Shown here: positions 1 through 9,648 of the stretch, piece by piece
Numbering within the stretch: the stretch's first letter is position 1
Layout of the letters: every line of letters begins with the position of its first letter
Assembly: GCA_015499985.1 (NCBI GenBank)
Contig: JAAAUF010000425.1
Location: 1-34,475, forward strand
Length of the DNA: 34,475 nt
Origin: Haplosporangium gracile
Lineage: Eukaryota > Mortierellomycota > Mortierellomycetes > Mortierellales > Mortierellaceae
Direction: 5' to 3'
Translations under genes and position numbers: made by a program
The notes under the pieces: generated by a model
The model's input: only the letters and a program-made list of their open reading frames with translations
Database searches by the model: none
What the model was told of the DNA's origin: nothing

Positions 1-1
1 T

Positions 2-631
2 CTTCTAGAGCTGTTCAAGACGCTTCCACTGCCTGAGGATACCAGGAGACGAATTCGTGACGGCAGTCTTAGCGGGGACCAGTTTGAGGAGGCACTGTGT
101 CATAAGTTCATATGCACCACCAAACCAATTGTGCTCAATGCAACAGATCTCAACGACAAGAACCCGACTACCATTGCACTGGATTTTTCCCATTGTGACA
201 CCCTCCCGTATGACAAGATTTCCCTCGGATCCGGCCACAAAAACGTTCTAACCTTCGAATACAAAGGGTATTTTCTGTTTGATTTTATGCTTGGACCAAT
301 GTTATTTCAGGCATCCATCAGCGATTTTGGACACCACAATGGAAGAGTGGCAGACTTCAGCATGGCTTTCAACGTCAGGGATATCGACGGAAGCAATCAG
401 ATTGAAAATTACCTAAACAGTCTGTATGGTCACAGTCACTCCGCGAAGATAGTGCAAAACAGGTTTGTTGTCACCAGGAACGGTGTGCTTGTGCCTGGAT
501 TTCGCGTAGTCTACATCCGTGGCTCTCCCGGTAAACCTTCACACCACGATTTGGTCACGAAGTTTCCAGATGTTCGACATATCTCCTTCGAGGAGCTCAC
601 GGAAAAACTTTTCAAAAATATAGTTAGTTAG
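2..631 (+). CDS. Crinkler (CRN)/RHS-like protein, C-terminal part only (5' end outside window)
   Basis: The frame is open from the window edge to a TAG at 629-631 (about 209 residues), so this is the 3' end of a gene starting to the left. Visible elements are a Phe-Glu-Glu (FEEAL) near the start, an 'ATDLN..NPTTIALDFSHC' stretch, then 'FDFMLGPMLFQASISDFGHHN', and an ending rich in 'DVRHISFEELTEKLF'. The 'D...P.LFQ.S(I/V)S..H' pattern resembles the restriction-endonuclease-like C-terminal domain of fungal and oomycete Crinkler and trypanosome RHS proteins, where it follows an N-terminal NTPase. Family assignment is from remembered motif patterns, not a search. The NTPase part is not visible. 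No intron is needed. CRN genes are often found in repeat-rich regions, which fits the retroelement debris immediately downstream. In cells these proteins are thought to act in the nucleus on DNA; the role of this copy is unknown. Confidence 0.6.
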   Translation, partial: LLELFKTLPLPEDTRRRIRDGSLSGDQFEEALCHKFICTTKPIVLNATDLNDKNPTTIALDFSHCDTLPYDKISLGSGHKNVLTFEYKGYFLFDFMLGPMLFQASISDFGHHNGRVADFSMAFNVRDIDGSNQIENYLNSLYGHSHSAKIVQNRFVVTRNGVLVPGFRVVYIRGSPGKPSHHDLVTKFPDVRHISFEELTEKLFKNIVS

Positions 632-999
632 TCCTCCAGGAAGCAGAACTTTAATACATTTTCTATGAATATGTCTCGAAGTGACTAAAAAATCTCGAAA
701 TAGTCCGAGTGTGGATTGTCATGATTTCTTTGGCACCCCCTCTATCCCTCTCTTATTTTGTCACTCTTCCGCCTTTCTTAGGGACTGTTATCATTGCTTC
801 CATGACCTCCTCACGTCTTTCACCTTCTATTCACTTTTTCATTTCAATCCCCTCCTTCTCACCTTCTTAGTGCATCAATACATTCCACTAACGAACGTGA
901 ATACTACTGTACCTTGTAATCCGATTTACAGGAGAAACCAAAGACAGGGGGTTTTAACTAATTTGACTGCTTGAGGTTTCTGCTAATTTTGATTTCAAA
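632..999. other. Intergenic stretch without recognisable gene
   Basis: This is AT- and CT-rich sequence between the Crinkler-like stop and the retroelement remnant. It has many stops in all frames and no motif I recognise. It probably holds the 3' UTR of the upstream gene. Confidence 0.5.
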
Positions 1000-1765
1000 T
1001 ATTGTCAAGGGTAAATCCATTGCAGACAACTTTAATTGAACGGGGTATTGTAAGCAGTAGAATAGTCTTGTTGCTACGATTTGCTAAGAATAAGCCCATT
1101 GTTCTATAGATCTGTTTGAAAGAACAACATCTCTCTTCTCTCCCCCCTCCCCCTCCTTTTGCGGGCTTCGTTTAGGGCTAGTTCAACGATTACAGGCGTT
1201 GCCGGGTAGATTCCCAATCGTTTGCAAGTCTATGCATGCCCGACTCATGCCTAACTCATACCCGTCCGTCCAGTCCACAACCTGACTTTGCGCTCTGTGC
1301 TGTCCGGCCTGATGGTGTCGAATTGTCGTTTGTTGTCTGAGTAGCTGTTAAAGGTTAATCTCAACAAGACCACCGTAGCAATATACAAAGTTCCTGGTCC
1401 GTCCGTTGCGCCAGATCCACCACTAAAGGTACCGTACCACTCTGTGCAGCCTCCTTTGCCGCTTGGTCTGCAAGCTCATCTCCATGGACATTGCTGTGTC
1501 CCTTTGCTCCCACCAAGAGGTCCAATGTACAAGGTGGGTGGTCCTTGTACAGGAAGTGGTTGGACTTGATAACGCTCTTGCAATGAAAAGCTAGCGATCG
1601 TATCGAAGGCTGGTTTTCTTGCGAGGCTTTGTCTCTTTGGACCGAGGCAGTGTCTCCTTTAGGCGAGAGACAACACAGTGAGTGATGTTGCTGACGTATG
1701 GAGTGGAGGGTGCTGGTGTGTTGGGTGGAGTATCTGTGCTTGGATAGAGGGGTGCAGGTCGACAT
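1000..1765 (-). mobile_element. Decayed non-LTR retrotransposon tail with RNase H-like fragment
   Basis: A minus-strand reading frame at 1361-1765 contains 'DLLVGAKGHSNVHGDELADQ', followed by 'AAKEAA'. This is the classic C-terminal RNase H signature (GHS...GNE.AD..A) of LINE-type elements. Further along the same strand, at about 1120-1230, degraded in several frames, are peptides such as 'CKRLGIYPATPVIVE' and 'FKQIYRTMGLFLAN', which look like the element's C-terminal tail. Stops and frame changes separate the pieces, so the copy is dead. No reverse transcriptase or target-site duplication is visible. The clade cannot be named from this fragment. The match to RNase H is seen in the sequence; the extent of the element (left end near 1000) is a guess. 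Confidence 0.65.
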
Positions 1766-2495
1766 CTCCTTTAAGGGGCCCCTCCTTTAGCCGAGTGACT
1801 CCCAACCAAGAACTAGTAGCCCTTGCTTGGGCACGTCTTTTTTTTCTTTTCTTAGGGTGTAGCATCGGATATATGTTGGGTGACTAACCTCTACGTTTAA
1901 GCTATGACTGGTCTGTAACGCCTTTTCTTTTTTCTTCACCTACTTCTTTGATAATCTTTAGATAAAGCGCGTCTTTTTCTTATCATCGTAGGTTGAAGAC
2001 GATGGGAAAGGAATAAACAACGACAGAAGTACTTTTTTGTCATGTCTTTCAAATATGGGACGGATTTTCGAAGCCGGGACTCATCGTTATACGCCGCCTT
2101 TTTATTCATTGATTTTTCCTCTCATCTATTTTCTTTCTGTTTTGACACCTCCTCTTCTCCAAACCAGGCGTTATTTGTTGAAGGGAAGGGGTAGACAAAA
2201 GAAAAAAAAAGTACAGAAAGAAACGGCGCACTCCCTTTTGTAGTCGTTCTTTGCTTCGACTCTGAAGTGAGAGCAGATCTCTGGATGGATCAAAAAGAAG
2301 TGGAAAAGGCAGTCTCAAAGCCTCCAAGCCACCGAACTGTGGTCTCCTTTCTTTGTTTCCCAGGAGTCCCAAAAGTATCGCGCCACCATTGCTGTGGATA
2401 CTTCTCCTTTCCTTCTTTCTTCTTTCATTAACCACTTCGCCCACCAACACACCCAAACTGCAGCTAACCACCACACAACAACTACACATCGCACC
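1766..2495. other. Intergenic region; 5' flank of NXT1
   Basis: No protein-like frame is seen on either strand; open frames here are low in complexity. The stretch just before the NXT1 start (about 2395-2495) is rich in C, T and A ('cttctcctttcc', 'ccaccaacacaccc'). This is typical of fungal leaders, so promoter and 5' UTR of NXT1 probably lie here. Confidence 0.45.
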
Positions 2496-3419
2496 ATGGC
2501 AGTACGTCAAAGAAATTCGCACTCTCAGGAGACAGCAATGGACTAAAGGCACTCTGCGCGAATCCCAGAGCATAGAGTGAAGGAAACGACATTAACAAAA
2601 GGAATCAACAAACTCTTTGCTTGCATTGCACACAACCCACCTCAATGGAATAATAGACCTCCCTCAAAGAACATGTCGACACTTCCTCCAAGGGCGCCGA
2701 TGCTTTTGTTGGAATATACTACCAACTCTTTGATACTCAACGGCCGGTAAACCATCACATTCCATCTGTACTGTATCTTATGGAAAAGCTCTGTGTATTC
2801 GTCCGTCTCTCAAACTAAACTCGTTCAGTTCAATTGTTGTTGTTTGACTTATTTCTAGGTCCTGAACCGCGTTTATCGTGACACCTCTGCGATCCTTTGG
2901 AATGGTACTACTTCGCTGAAATAATAGGATACAACGTTGGTTCTTGCAGCATTATCGGCCACTTCTTTTTCTACTTGTTCCCAGACTCTTCATTTGACCT
3001 CCCCAATCCTTCCGTCTTTCTCCATTTCAAACCTCCTACAGGAAACGCTTTTAATGGAATTGGACCCTTCTCAGAGTTCTATAACAAGTTGGCAAGCAGT
3101 GAACACACCGTCAACGCTTACGACTGCCACCCACTTCCAAGTATGTTGCACTAGGACTGCAGTTGGATTTGCAACAGGAAACAATAGCGCCTTTTCACAC
3201 CGTTTTAACACACGATACATGTTTTGATTTTTTTTTTTTTACCAATCAATAGCATCGACGGCTCCAGGCACACCAGGAAGCATGATCTTGAACGTCTCGG
3301 GAACAGTGAAATACAGCAATGAAGCCTCAGCTCGCCACTTTTCGCAATCCTTCATCCTCAGCCCTGATCCCACTAACGGTAGTTTCTATGTCTGGTCGGA
3401 CTGCTTCAGATTCGTTTAA
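2496..3419 (+). CDS. NXT1: NTF2-related mRNA export protein (NXT1/p15 homologue), five exons
   Basis: Exons by splice signal and frame: 2496-2501, 2657-2746, 2859-2904, 3042-3140 and 3253-3419, giving 135 residues, close to the ~140 of animal NXT1. NXT1 is the small NTF2-fold partner of the mRNA export receptor (Mex67/NXF1) and acts at nuclear pores. The translation follows the family along its whole length: 'GADAFVGIYYQLFDTQRPVL', then 'AILWNGNAFNGIGPFSEFYN' (family: LVWNGN...G...L..FF), 'SSEHTVNAYDCHPL', 'MILNVSGTVKY' and the ending 'SFYVWSDCFRFV'. Donors are gtacgt, gtaaac, gtacta and gtatgt; acceptors are tag, tag, cag and tag. The first coding exon carries only Met-Ala. In-frame stops at the end of intron 1 (taatag) support that intron. 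The short exons hide the gene from simple ORF finding. Many fungi use Mtr2 instead; the sequence reads closer to the animal-type p15. Confidence 0.9.
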
Positions 3420-3926
3420 TATAACAACGACAAAATGCCACGGCAGCCACAACAACAACACCAAAAAGAACGATCACGGACATTACCAAGCCCATCGCAG
3501 ACAGTTCTTTCTTGCAACACAGACACACGTACCTTGGCAGCAGGACTGTGCTTTCTTTTTATTCAGCAAACAGAAACAGCTATTGGTCCGTCGGATGGTT
3601 CCTGCACCCTTCATATCGCATATTTCCTTCAAAATAATAAATCCTCCCCTCTTGTATCATATCAACACCATTTGGTCAAAGTAACAGCAGTCACTCCCTC
3701 ATAACGACGGTGCAGCCCCTAAGGAACTATGGGCCAAAGTCCTCAATCGTCATCCCAAGGTTTGTTCCGGTTCCCGGTTGGAGGAGAGAGACATGCCTGA
3801 TTATTACCCCTTTTAGTATCAGCGTTCATGGTTTTTTGAGTGAAAAGAAAAAAACAAGGGATTGAGACTTGGAAAAAAAAAGAAGTAAAGGAAGCTATGA
3901 TTGTACGCCAAAAATGCCCTCTGTGC
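3420..3926. other. Convergent 3' region between NXT1 and chs7
   Basis: About 500 bp separate the NXT1 stop (+) from the chs7 stop (-). No coding pattern is seen. The region presumably holds both 3' UTRs. Confidence 0.5.
3636..3641 (+). terminator. Possible polyadenylation signal of NXT1
   Basis: AATAAA lies 217 bp after the NXT1 stop codon in an otherwise non-coding stretch. This is only a sequence match; fungal 3'-end signals are loose. Confidence 0.3.
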
Positions 3927-5921
3927 TCAGAAGTCTTCGTCACCCCAAGTATCTAATATTCAAGAAGCAAGCGCAAAAAAAAAGGGGGGGGGGGGGCACC
4001 AAAAACACTTGTTATACATCAGTTCAAAGCCGCTACTACAACCATTTGCTTTCTTTAAAAGTAACTTTCTTTCTCTCTCTCCCTCCCCTTACCATCGGTG
4101 ATAGTGTTCCAGAACTTGTAAACGAAGCTGATAGAGAACAGGTCAAGAATAATTGCAAACATGGATCCGTCAACATGCCCTTGTGTGCCGACTGCGATTT
4201 TGTAGCTTGCCCCACCAAGCAGAATCAATTGGCTTCCTGCAAATGTCACCAGCGCCATCACTACGTACTCTATTTTATTTATGTTCAGGTCAGGTCAAGA
4301 AGGTTTAACGATGAATTGATAGCGGAAAATGTTAGCTCCTAATCATGCATCGTAATTGATTTCTTTGTTCCTGAAAAGTGTGTCCGAGCAATGCTCCATG
4401 TTGTGATATACACTCCCCCCTTCTTCACCCTGAAGCTTGCATTGCTATGAACATGAATGTTGAAAACGTACTGAGGGAGGAGTAAACTTCCAGTTTGTAA
4501 AAGACGACGATACAAGAGAGCGCCAGGTAGAGAAGCACCGCGACGGCGGGTAAGACTAGCGTCAAGAAAAAGAGACCTGGACTATGACCCTGATGTTGTC
4601 CAGTGATGTTCCATGCCAGATCGAAACTTAGGAATAGTACAATCCCCATCCAAACGATGTTTGTTCCCATTATGAACTGTTTCGTTTAGTAGAAGGGAAG
4701 AGAGAATGGAGGGTTAGGAAGTTCTCATTTGAGTGAGGTTAAGTGATGCTTTCAATAGATGTAGAGGGAGAGGTGGTCCGCATGGTCTTCAAGAGGTGAT
4801 GTTCCTTGCCTGTTTCATGTACTTTGTCCCATCGTCCGTGAACTGAAAGACTATTCATTTTTTTTTCAAGAAAGGAAAATAAAAGTGACCTTACGGTTAG
4901 CGAGAGCCTGCCATACCACTACCGCCCTTCCACAACCACTAATCATTATCTAGCCTCCCCTTCCATATCTTATTTTTCGAAACAAAAATGAAAAGGCGCA
5001 AGAAATATGATAAAAAAACTTACGGGCAAGCGCGGTTATGATAAGAGTCCAAAAGAAACACACCAACGCCCCTAAATGCAAAGCAGTCATCCATGTCAGG
5101 AACGTTTGATGGCTCCTGTTGTTCACCAACACGCCTCCGACTGTAAAGACCTGGAGCAAGAGGATACAGGTGTAGATCATGTACAAGAACCCGATCTCTG
5201 TCCGACCTATTCGAAATTTGATCAACATGCAGGAGGGCAGAAATGAATGTGAGTGTGTGTGTGGGTGTGTGTGTTTTTGAGTGAATTGCAATGATTGTTG
5301 AGAGTTTGGTCCATGTCCGTGTGTATGTGAAAGCCCAAAAATAAGTTACATTGACCCTTTTTTTCATACTACATCCACTTTGAACTTCCTTCAAGACAAA
5401 AAAAAAAAAAAAAACAACAACAAAAAAAAAAAAAAAAAAACAAAAGAAAAATAAAAAGGAGGATATTTTTTTGCTTGAAAAAAAAAAACCCCCCCCCCCC
5501 CCCCCCCAATGGAGTCCAAAGAGCATGATCTGATGAGAGTGGCTCACAAGGTACCATTCCTTCGAAATCACTTCCACTCCTCGGCTATCACCATGATCCA
5601 TGGCACTAACAACAAAAAAGTAGCCATGAAAATCAACTCGCATATCAAAGTTGCAATAGAAGTCCCCCCTTGACGTCTTAATTGTCTCCCAAACGACGAT
5701 TCAGGGGTCGGATGACACTGACATCCGATGGGGCTTTACCAAACTTGGCACATACTTCTGGCGGCAAGAACTTTATAATTATTATTGGTTCCAGCATTTG
5801 GCACAGGGCCAGGGACAGGGCTCACAATGACAGTGACGGCGAAGAAGATGAAAGTAGAGGCGAGGGTGAAGGTGAGGAGCGTTATCATCGCCAAGCGTGA
5901 GACAGGTTGTCCTGATGCCAT
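3927..5921 (-). CDS. CHS7: Chs7-type chitin synthase export chaperone, seven exons
   Basis: Model (minus strand): 5740-5921, 5592-5668, 5024-5206, 4810-4850, 4472-4676, 4093-4269 and 3927-3952, giving 296 residues in continuous frame (family usually ~300-340). Chs7 is a seven-pass ER membrane chaperone needed for chitin synthase III to leave the ER. From exon 3 on, the family pattern is clear: 'GRTEIGFLYMIYT' (family AVGRKEI), 'ITALALFQFTDDGT' (family NGFVGFQFAEDGT), 'GHVDGSMFAIILD' (family HYIDGLFFGTL), 'FVYKFWNTITD' (family VYKYWDSITKED), and an acidic end 'DTWGDEDF'. Hydrophobic segments number seven if the first (about residues 10-34) is included. The intron between 4677 and 4809 has a GC donor (CAG|GCAAGG). 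Exons 1-2 are tentative: the usual N-terminal Chs7 motifs before 'GR.EI' were not found, and a TATAAAA sits only ~14 bp before the chosen ATG. The second intron is long (385 bp) and full of homopolymers. Confidence 0.8.
3975..3996 (+). repeat. A9G13 homopolymer junction in last chs7 intron
   Basis: Nine A then thirteen G run without interruption. On the gene strand this reads C13T9, a pure polypyrimidine run inside the last chs7 intron (3953-4092), about 22 bp before its 3' splice site. Confidence 0.9.
5398..5507 (+). repeat. Cluster of A17, A19 and A11C19 homopolymers in a chs7 intron
   Basis: Runs at 5398-5414 (A17), 5422-5440 (A19) and 5478-5507 (A11 followed by C19) lie inside the long second intron of the chs7 model. 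On the gene strand they appear as G19T11 and T runs. Exact lengths in such runs are unreliable in assemblies. Confidence 0.85.
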
Positions 5922-6296
5922 GCGGGCATTTCTTTTATAAGTGAGCGTTTGGTGGCGTGCTTGTGGAGAATAAGTTAATAGGCAGAGAAGAAAGCCTTCA
6001 AAAGAAAACATTCAAAGGAGACATCTCTCTTACTACTCCCGGAGACAGTGCCGTCCAAGGGTTGGTTACCAGCTTGTCCTCCTGAATTTACATTCCCCAA
6101 CCCTCTTTCTTTACCTTACAATAAAATTAATCCGTCAAAAATCGAGAAATTCAAAGGATAACTAAATCCGATCAATAGCCTCACACTTCTCTCACTTCCC
6201 TACTAACGCGTTTATTGCTTCGTCATCAAACCGGCACTTCGTCCTCCATTGCCCATATGCACAAACCCCCTCCCTTCCTCTACATCATCCACCAGA
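5922..6296. other. Spacer between septin-like gene end and chs7 start
   Basis: About 375 bp on the minus strand between the septin-like stop and the chs7 start. It would contain the septin-like 3' UTR and the chs7 promoter. A TTATAAAAG lies next to the chosen chs7 ATG. No gene is seen. Confidence 0.5.
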
Positions 6297-9200
6297 TCAT
6301 CCAATCCAAGCAACACGATGCTCCAAAAAATGCGTATACACCCAAGTCGCAAAACTGCCCATCCCCACCATCACAACGATCTGCACCAGACCCCTTCCAA
6401 TCGCGCCAAAAAGTCGACTCATCCACAACCCCAATCCCAATGGATCCTCTTCCTCGACTTCGTGACCATCATGCATATCGGTATCCTGGTCACGCGACGA
6501 TGGACGGTTGGATGACACCTTGGAGGAAGAGGAGGAGGACCGATTCTTCTTGGCGCTCCAAGGGTCTCGACAACTAGAGTGTTTAGACTTGTGGCTTTTG
6601 CGACCGGTAATGTTGGCAGTTGTCGCCCGAACACTATTTGACACCTCGACCCCATACGACTCGGAGAACAACGCATCTCGCAAAGATGGCTCCCCTGTTC
6701 CCGCTGCTGACCCCATCGCAAGACCGCTCGTCTCCAACCCTAGCCCCACCTCACCAGAACCACCTACTGCACTACTGCATTCAGAATCCCGTGAGCCCTC
6801 GCGGTACTGCACATTCAACCTCCGATGCTTCTGCCCTCTCTCCAAATTCCGTGACTGCTGCTCCTTCACCGAAGGACCTTCATTCGCCCACCGCCGCAAC
6901 TCATACATCAAAAACTCAATCCGTTGCTCACGCTCCATCCCCTCCAGGGCCTGCCGCCACGCAACCTGGCGCTCATGCAGAATCCTCTCAAAGACCTGCC
7001 CCTGTGTCTCCAACATCCGTACAACCTTTTCAGATATCCGTCTCTGATCCTGCTCTCGCAAGTCGCCCAACATGTCTGTCGGCAGCACCCTCTGATGATT
7101 AAGTTGTAGTTGTTGAGGTTGGTGTTGGTGGTATTGAGTGATAGAGATGGATGGTGGGGAGCTAAGGGTAGCGGTCGACAGAGCAAGCCGATACGACCCA
7201 GGTCCAGAATCGCTCGAAAAAGTATTAAGCGAATGCTGCTGTTGTTGTCCTCCTCCTCCATGCGCATGGTGTTGACGCTGTTGACGGTACGATCCCGAAT
7301 CCTGCGACAACTCCATGGGGCTCTGAATATGCATCGACGGCAGGTGCTTCCTCCACGATAGAAACTTTTGAGTAGTATGATGTCGCAATGCAGCAAGATG
7401 ATTGACATAGACCCAGCATCGCAACGGTCCCAAGTCTGGCAAGTCCTCCTGCACGCCTAGCGCAGATGAGGCTCGATGCTGTGGCACGGTTGGAAGCAGA
7501 GTAGAGTGATGACCATTGTCACTATCATCCTCATCGTCCTGCATATCCTTGTTCTCCTGCGTGGTCACCACATCCAGCTGCAAGACATCCCTGTCCAATT
7601 GCCCAACTCCTGTGTCCTCCATAATGCTTGGCGGGACATGAAAGATAAAGGGCGGTGACGTGAACTCGGGGGACAGCGGGTTGTTACCATCCAAAACCAA
7701 CAACGGCGGGGACGGCAAATCCGCCTCGGGTGATTCCGCCGTCATGAAGGGAGAAGAGTTCAGAGAAGTCGAAAGAGGTGGGACATGATGACCTGTCATA
7801 ACACTGTCATGGTCGATTCCATATATATGAATCTCGTGTTCCTTGAATTGACTAATCAGATCTACTCGTGCGCTTGCAATCATCTCCGCCGTGGTGATGG
7901 GCGTAAACATGATGACGTCCTCCTGTTCCTCCTGTGGCGCTCCTTCCCGTTGCTGCTGCTGTTGTAACAAAGTCGTGGGCGGGATAAGGACTGGGATGAG
8001 ATTGACCCAGGGTTGGAGACGTTGCATGAATTGAATATCAATCTCCGACAGTTGGCCCTCAATCACATACAAGCACGCATCGACATGCGAATGTGCTCCC
8101 GTCGTGTTGTTGGCCAGGAATCGCCCCAAGGAATCGTCGCTGAGTGCTGAGCGAGAAAAAAACTCGTTGGTTGTTTGGAACTGTAAGCCAAGATACGAGA
8201 TGACAAGGTCCATTGCTCTGTTTGGGTTATTGAATGCGCTGTATCCTGGTGTGTCCACAATGCTAGTCAAGTGAAGTCATACGAGCAAGTAATAATAAAA
8301 TTTCGATGTGAGCAATTTGCAACGAGATCAGCCTAATGCGTGCGATATGCGCGTGTGAATATCAGCAGCTTGAAAAGAAATGTGACTGCCAAAATCCTCA
8401 CCAGATATTCTTGACGAGTATCTCTTGGTGCAGCTCCTGGTCTTCAAACCCAGCACGAGCCCAGGCTGGGAGAACCATCGAGGACGCATAGTGCTCCACA
8501 ATCGCTTCACGCACACCCACACCTACGCCTGTTTGGTGAGGGTGAGCGTAGTATTCCCGTTTCCGTTGATGTCCTGGTGTTTCTTCCATAAACGAGCTCG
8601 ACTCGTTCGAACTACTCACCCCACCACCGCTTCCTGCCTGATCACCGTGAAGACTAGGCTCATTACTACCACTGCCACTATCCACCACAGCAGTAGCAGC
8701 AAGCCCTATACCAGAGGCATCAGACTCGCTCAGCAATGGATCCTGCAAGAACTCATCATCGAAGTCATTGGCAATAATCCCATCCCATCGGAACATATCC
8801 TGGATCAGACGAGAATTCCACACCCGACTCTGGCCGGCAACCATCAGTTTGACAAACCCAAGTTTGTCCCCCTCTGCTGTCGGTTCCCTACTCTTCACAA
8901 ACATGGCCGAAGAGGGCATAATTAGATTAAGGGAGGACGCTCCTTGGTCAAGCCAGCATCCTGCCTGCGAAGGAGGCCGAGAGGGGTGAGAATAGTACCC
9001 CAGAGAGGGGCTGGATAAGAAGCTGTAGGGTGTTCCGGGGCCTGTGTATCCTTCGTCCTCTGCGAGGGAGGATGGGTAGTATACAGATGTTCTTGATGCC
9101 GATGCTGATGCTGATGCAAGCGAATGGTCGTCCAGATGGTGGCCGTGATGTCTCTGCTGGAGGGAGTAGCCTTCTGTTACTGTAACGGAGGGCCGGGGTG

Positions 9201-9648
9201 GGATGTATCCAGACCCCTCAGTGTCCGCGCTGTTGAGGAAGGTAGTATGTTCTTCGATGTACTGTCGGGTGCGTTCATCCTGCTCCCATCTATGCCCGTG
9301 CTCATGGCTGCCATGGGCGTTGTGCTCCCCGCTTCCACTTGGGCGATGAATGTGACTGTTGGCAACGGGTGTAGCACTGACATGGCTCAGGTCGTAATTA
9401 TTAGTGGAAGTAGTGGTTGCGGGCAGTCGCACAGTCAGATCCTCCAAATCTGCTAAGTCCTCCAAACGAGTGAATCGTTGCATCCGTGGACCCTGCTTCG
9501 CTGTTGCACCGTCGCTTGTTGCTCCTGTTGTTGTTTTTTCGAAGGATTGTTGGTTTTGTTGTTGTTGGGAATGATTATCAGTTGACGAGACGAAAGAGGG
9601 TAAGGCGGTCTTCTGTGCTTGTTGAGGTTGATTATGATGGTGATACAT
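6297..9648 (-). CDS. Divergent septin-like protein with degenerate GTPase motifs and C-terminal membrane segment
   Basis: Exons 8402-9648 and 6297-8262 (intron 8263-8401, gtgagg...ctag) encode 1070 residues. The middle resembles a septin G domain: 'GFVKLMVAGQSRVWNSRLIQ' (about 264-283) aligns with septin 'NLMVVGESGLGKSTLIN', and 'CIVDTPGYSAF' (416-426) is the G3 motif. 'VDACLYVIEGQLSEIDIQFM' and 'LQPWVNLIPVLIPPTT' (to about 513) align with septin 'LYFI..GH.L...DI.FM..L...VNIIPVIAKAD'. The P-loop Lys (GKS becomes WNS) and the G4 AKAD motif are lost, so GTP binding is doubtful. The N-terminus is rich in H, Q, N and S. A charged helical region at about 810-880 looks like a coiled coil. The last ~45 residues carry a hydrophobic segment 'GLVQIVVMVGMGSFATWVY'. 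Start chosen at 9648; the frame stays open up to an ATG at 10275, but that part reads like translated leader. It could be a scaffold anchored to membrane. Confidence 0.8.

Noticed and set aside
4880..4925. Extra small chs7 exon ending at a GTAAGG donor
   Set aside because: Including it introduces a stop or breaks the 'LFQFTDDGT' match to the Chs7 family. Direct joining of 5024 to 4850 gives the exact family spacing.
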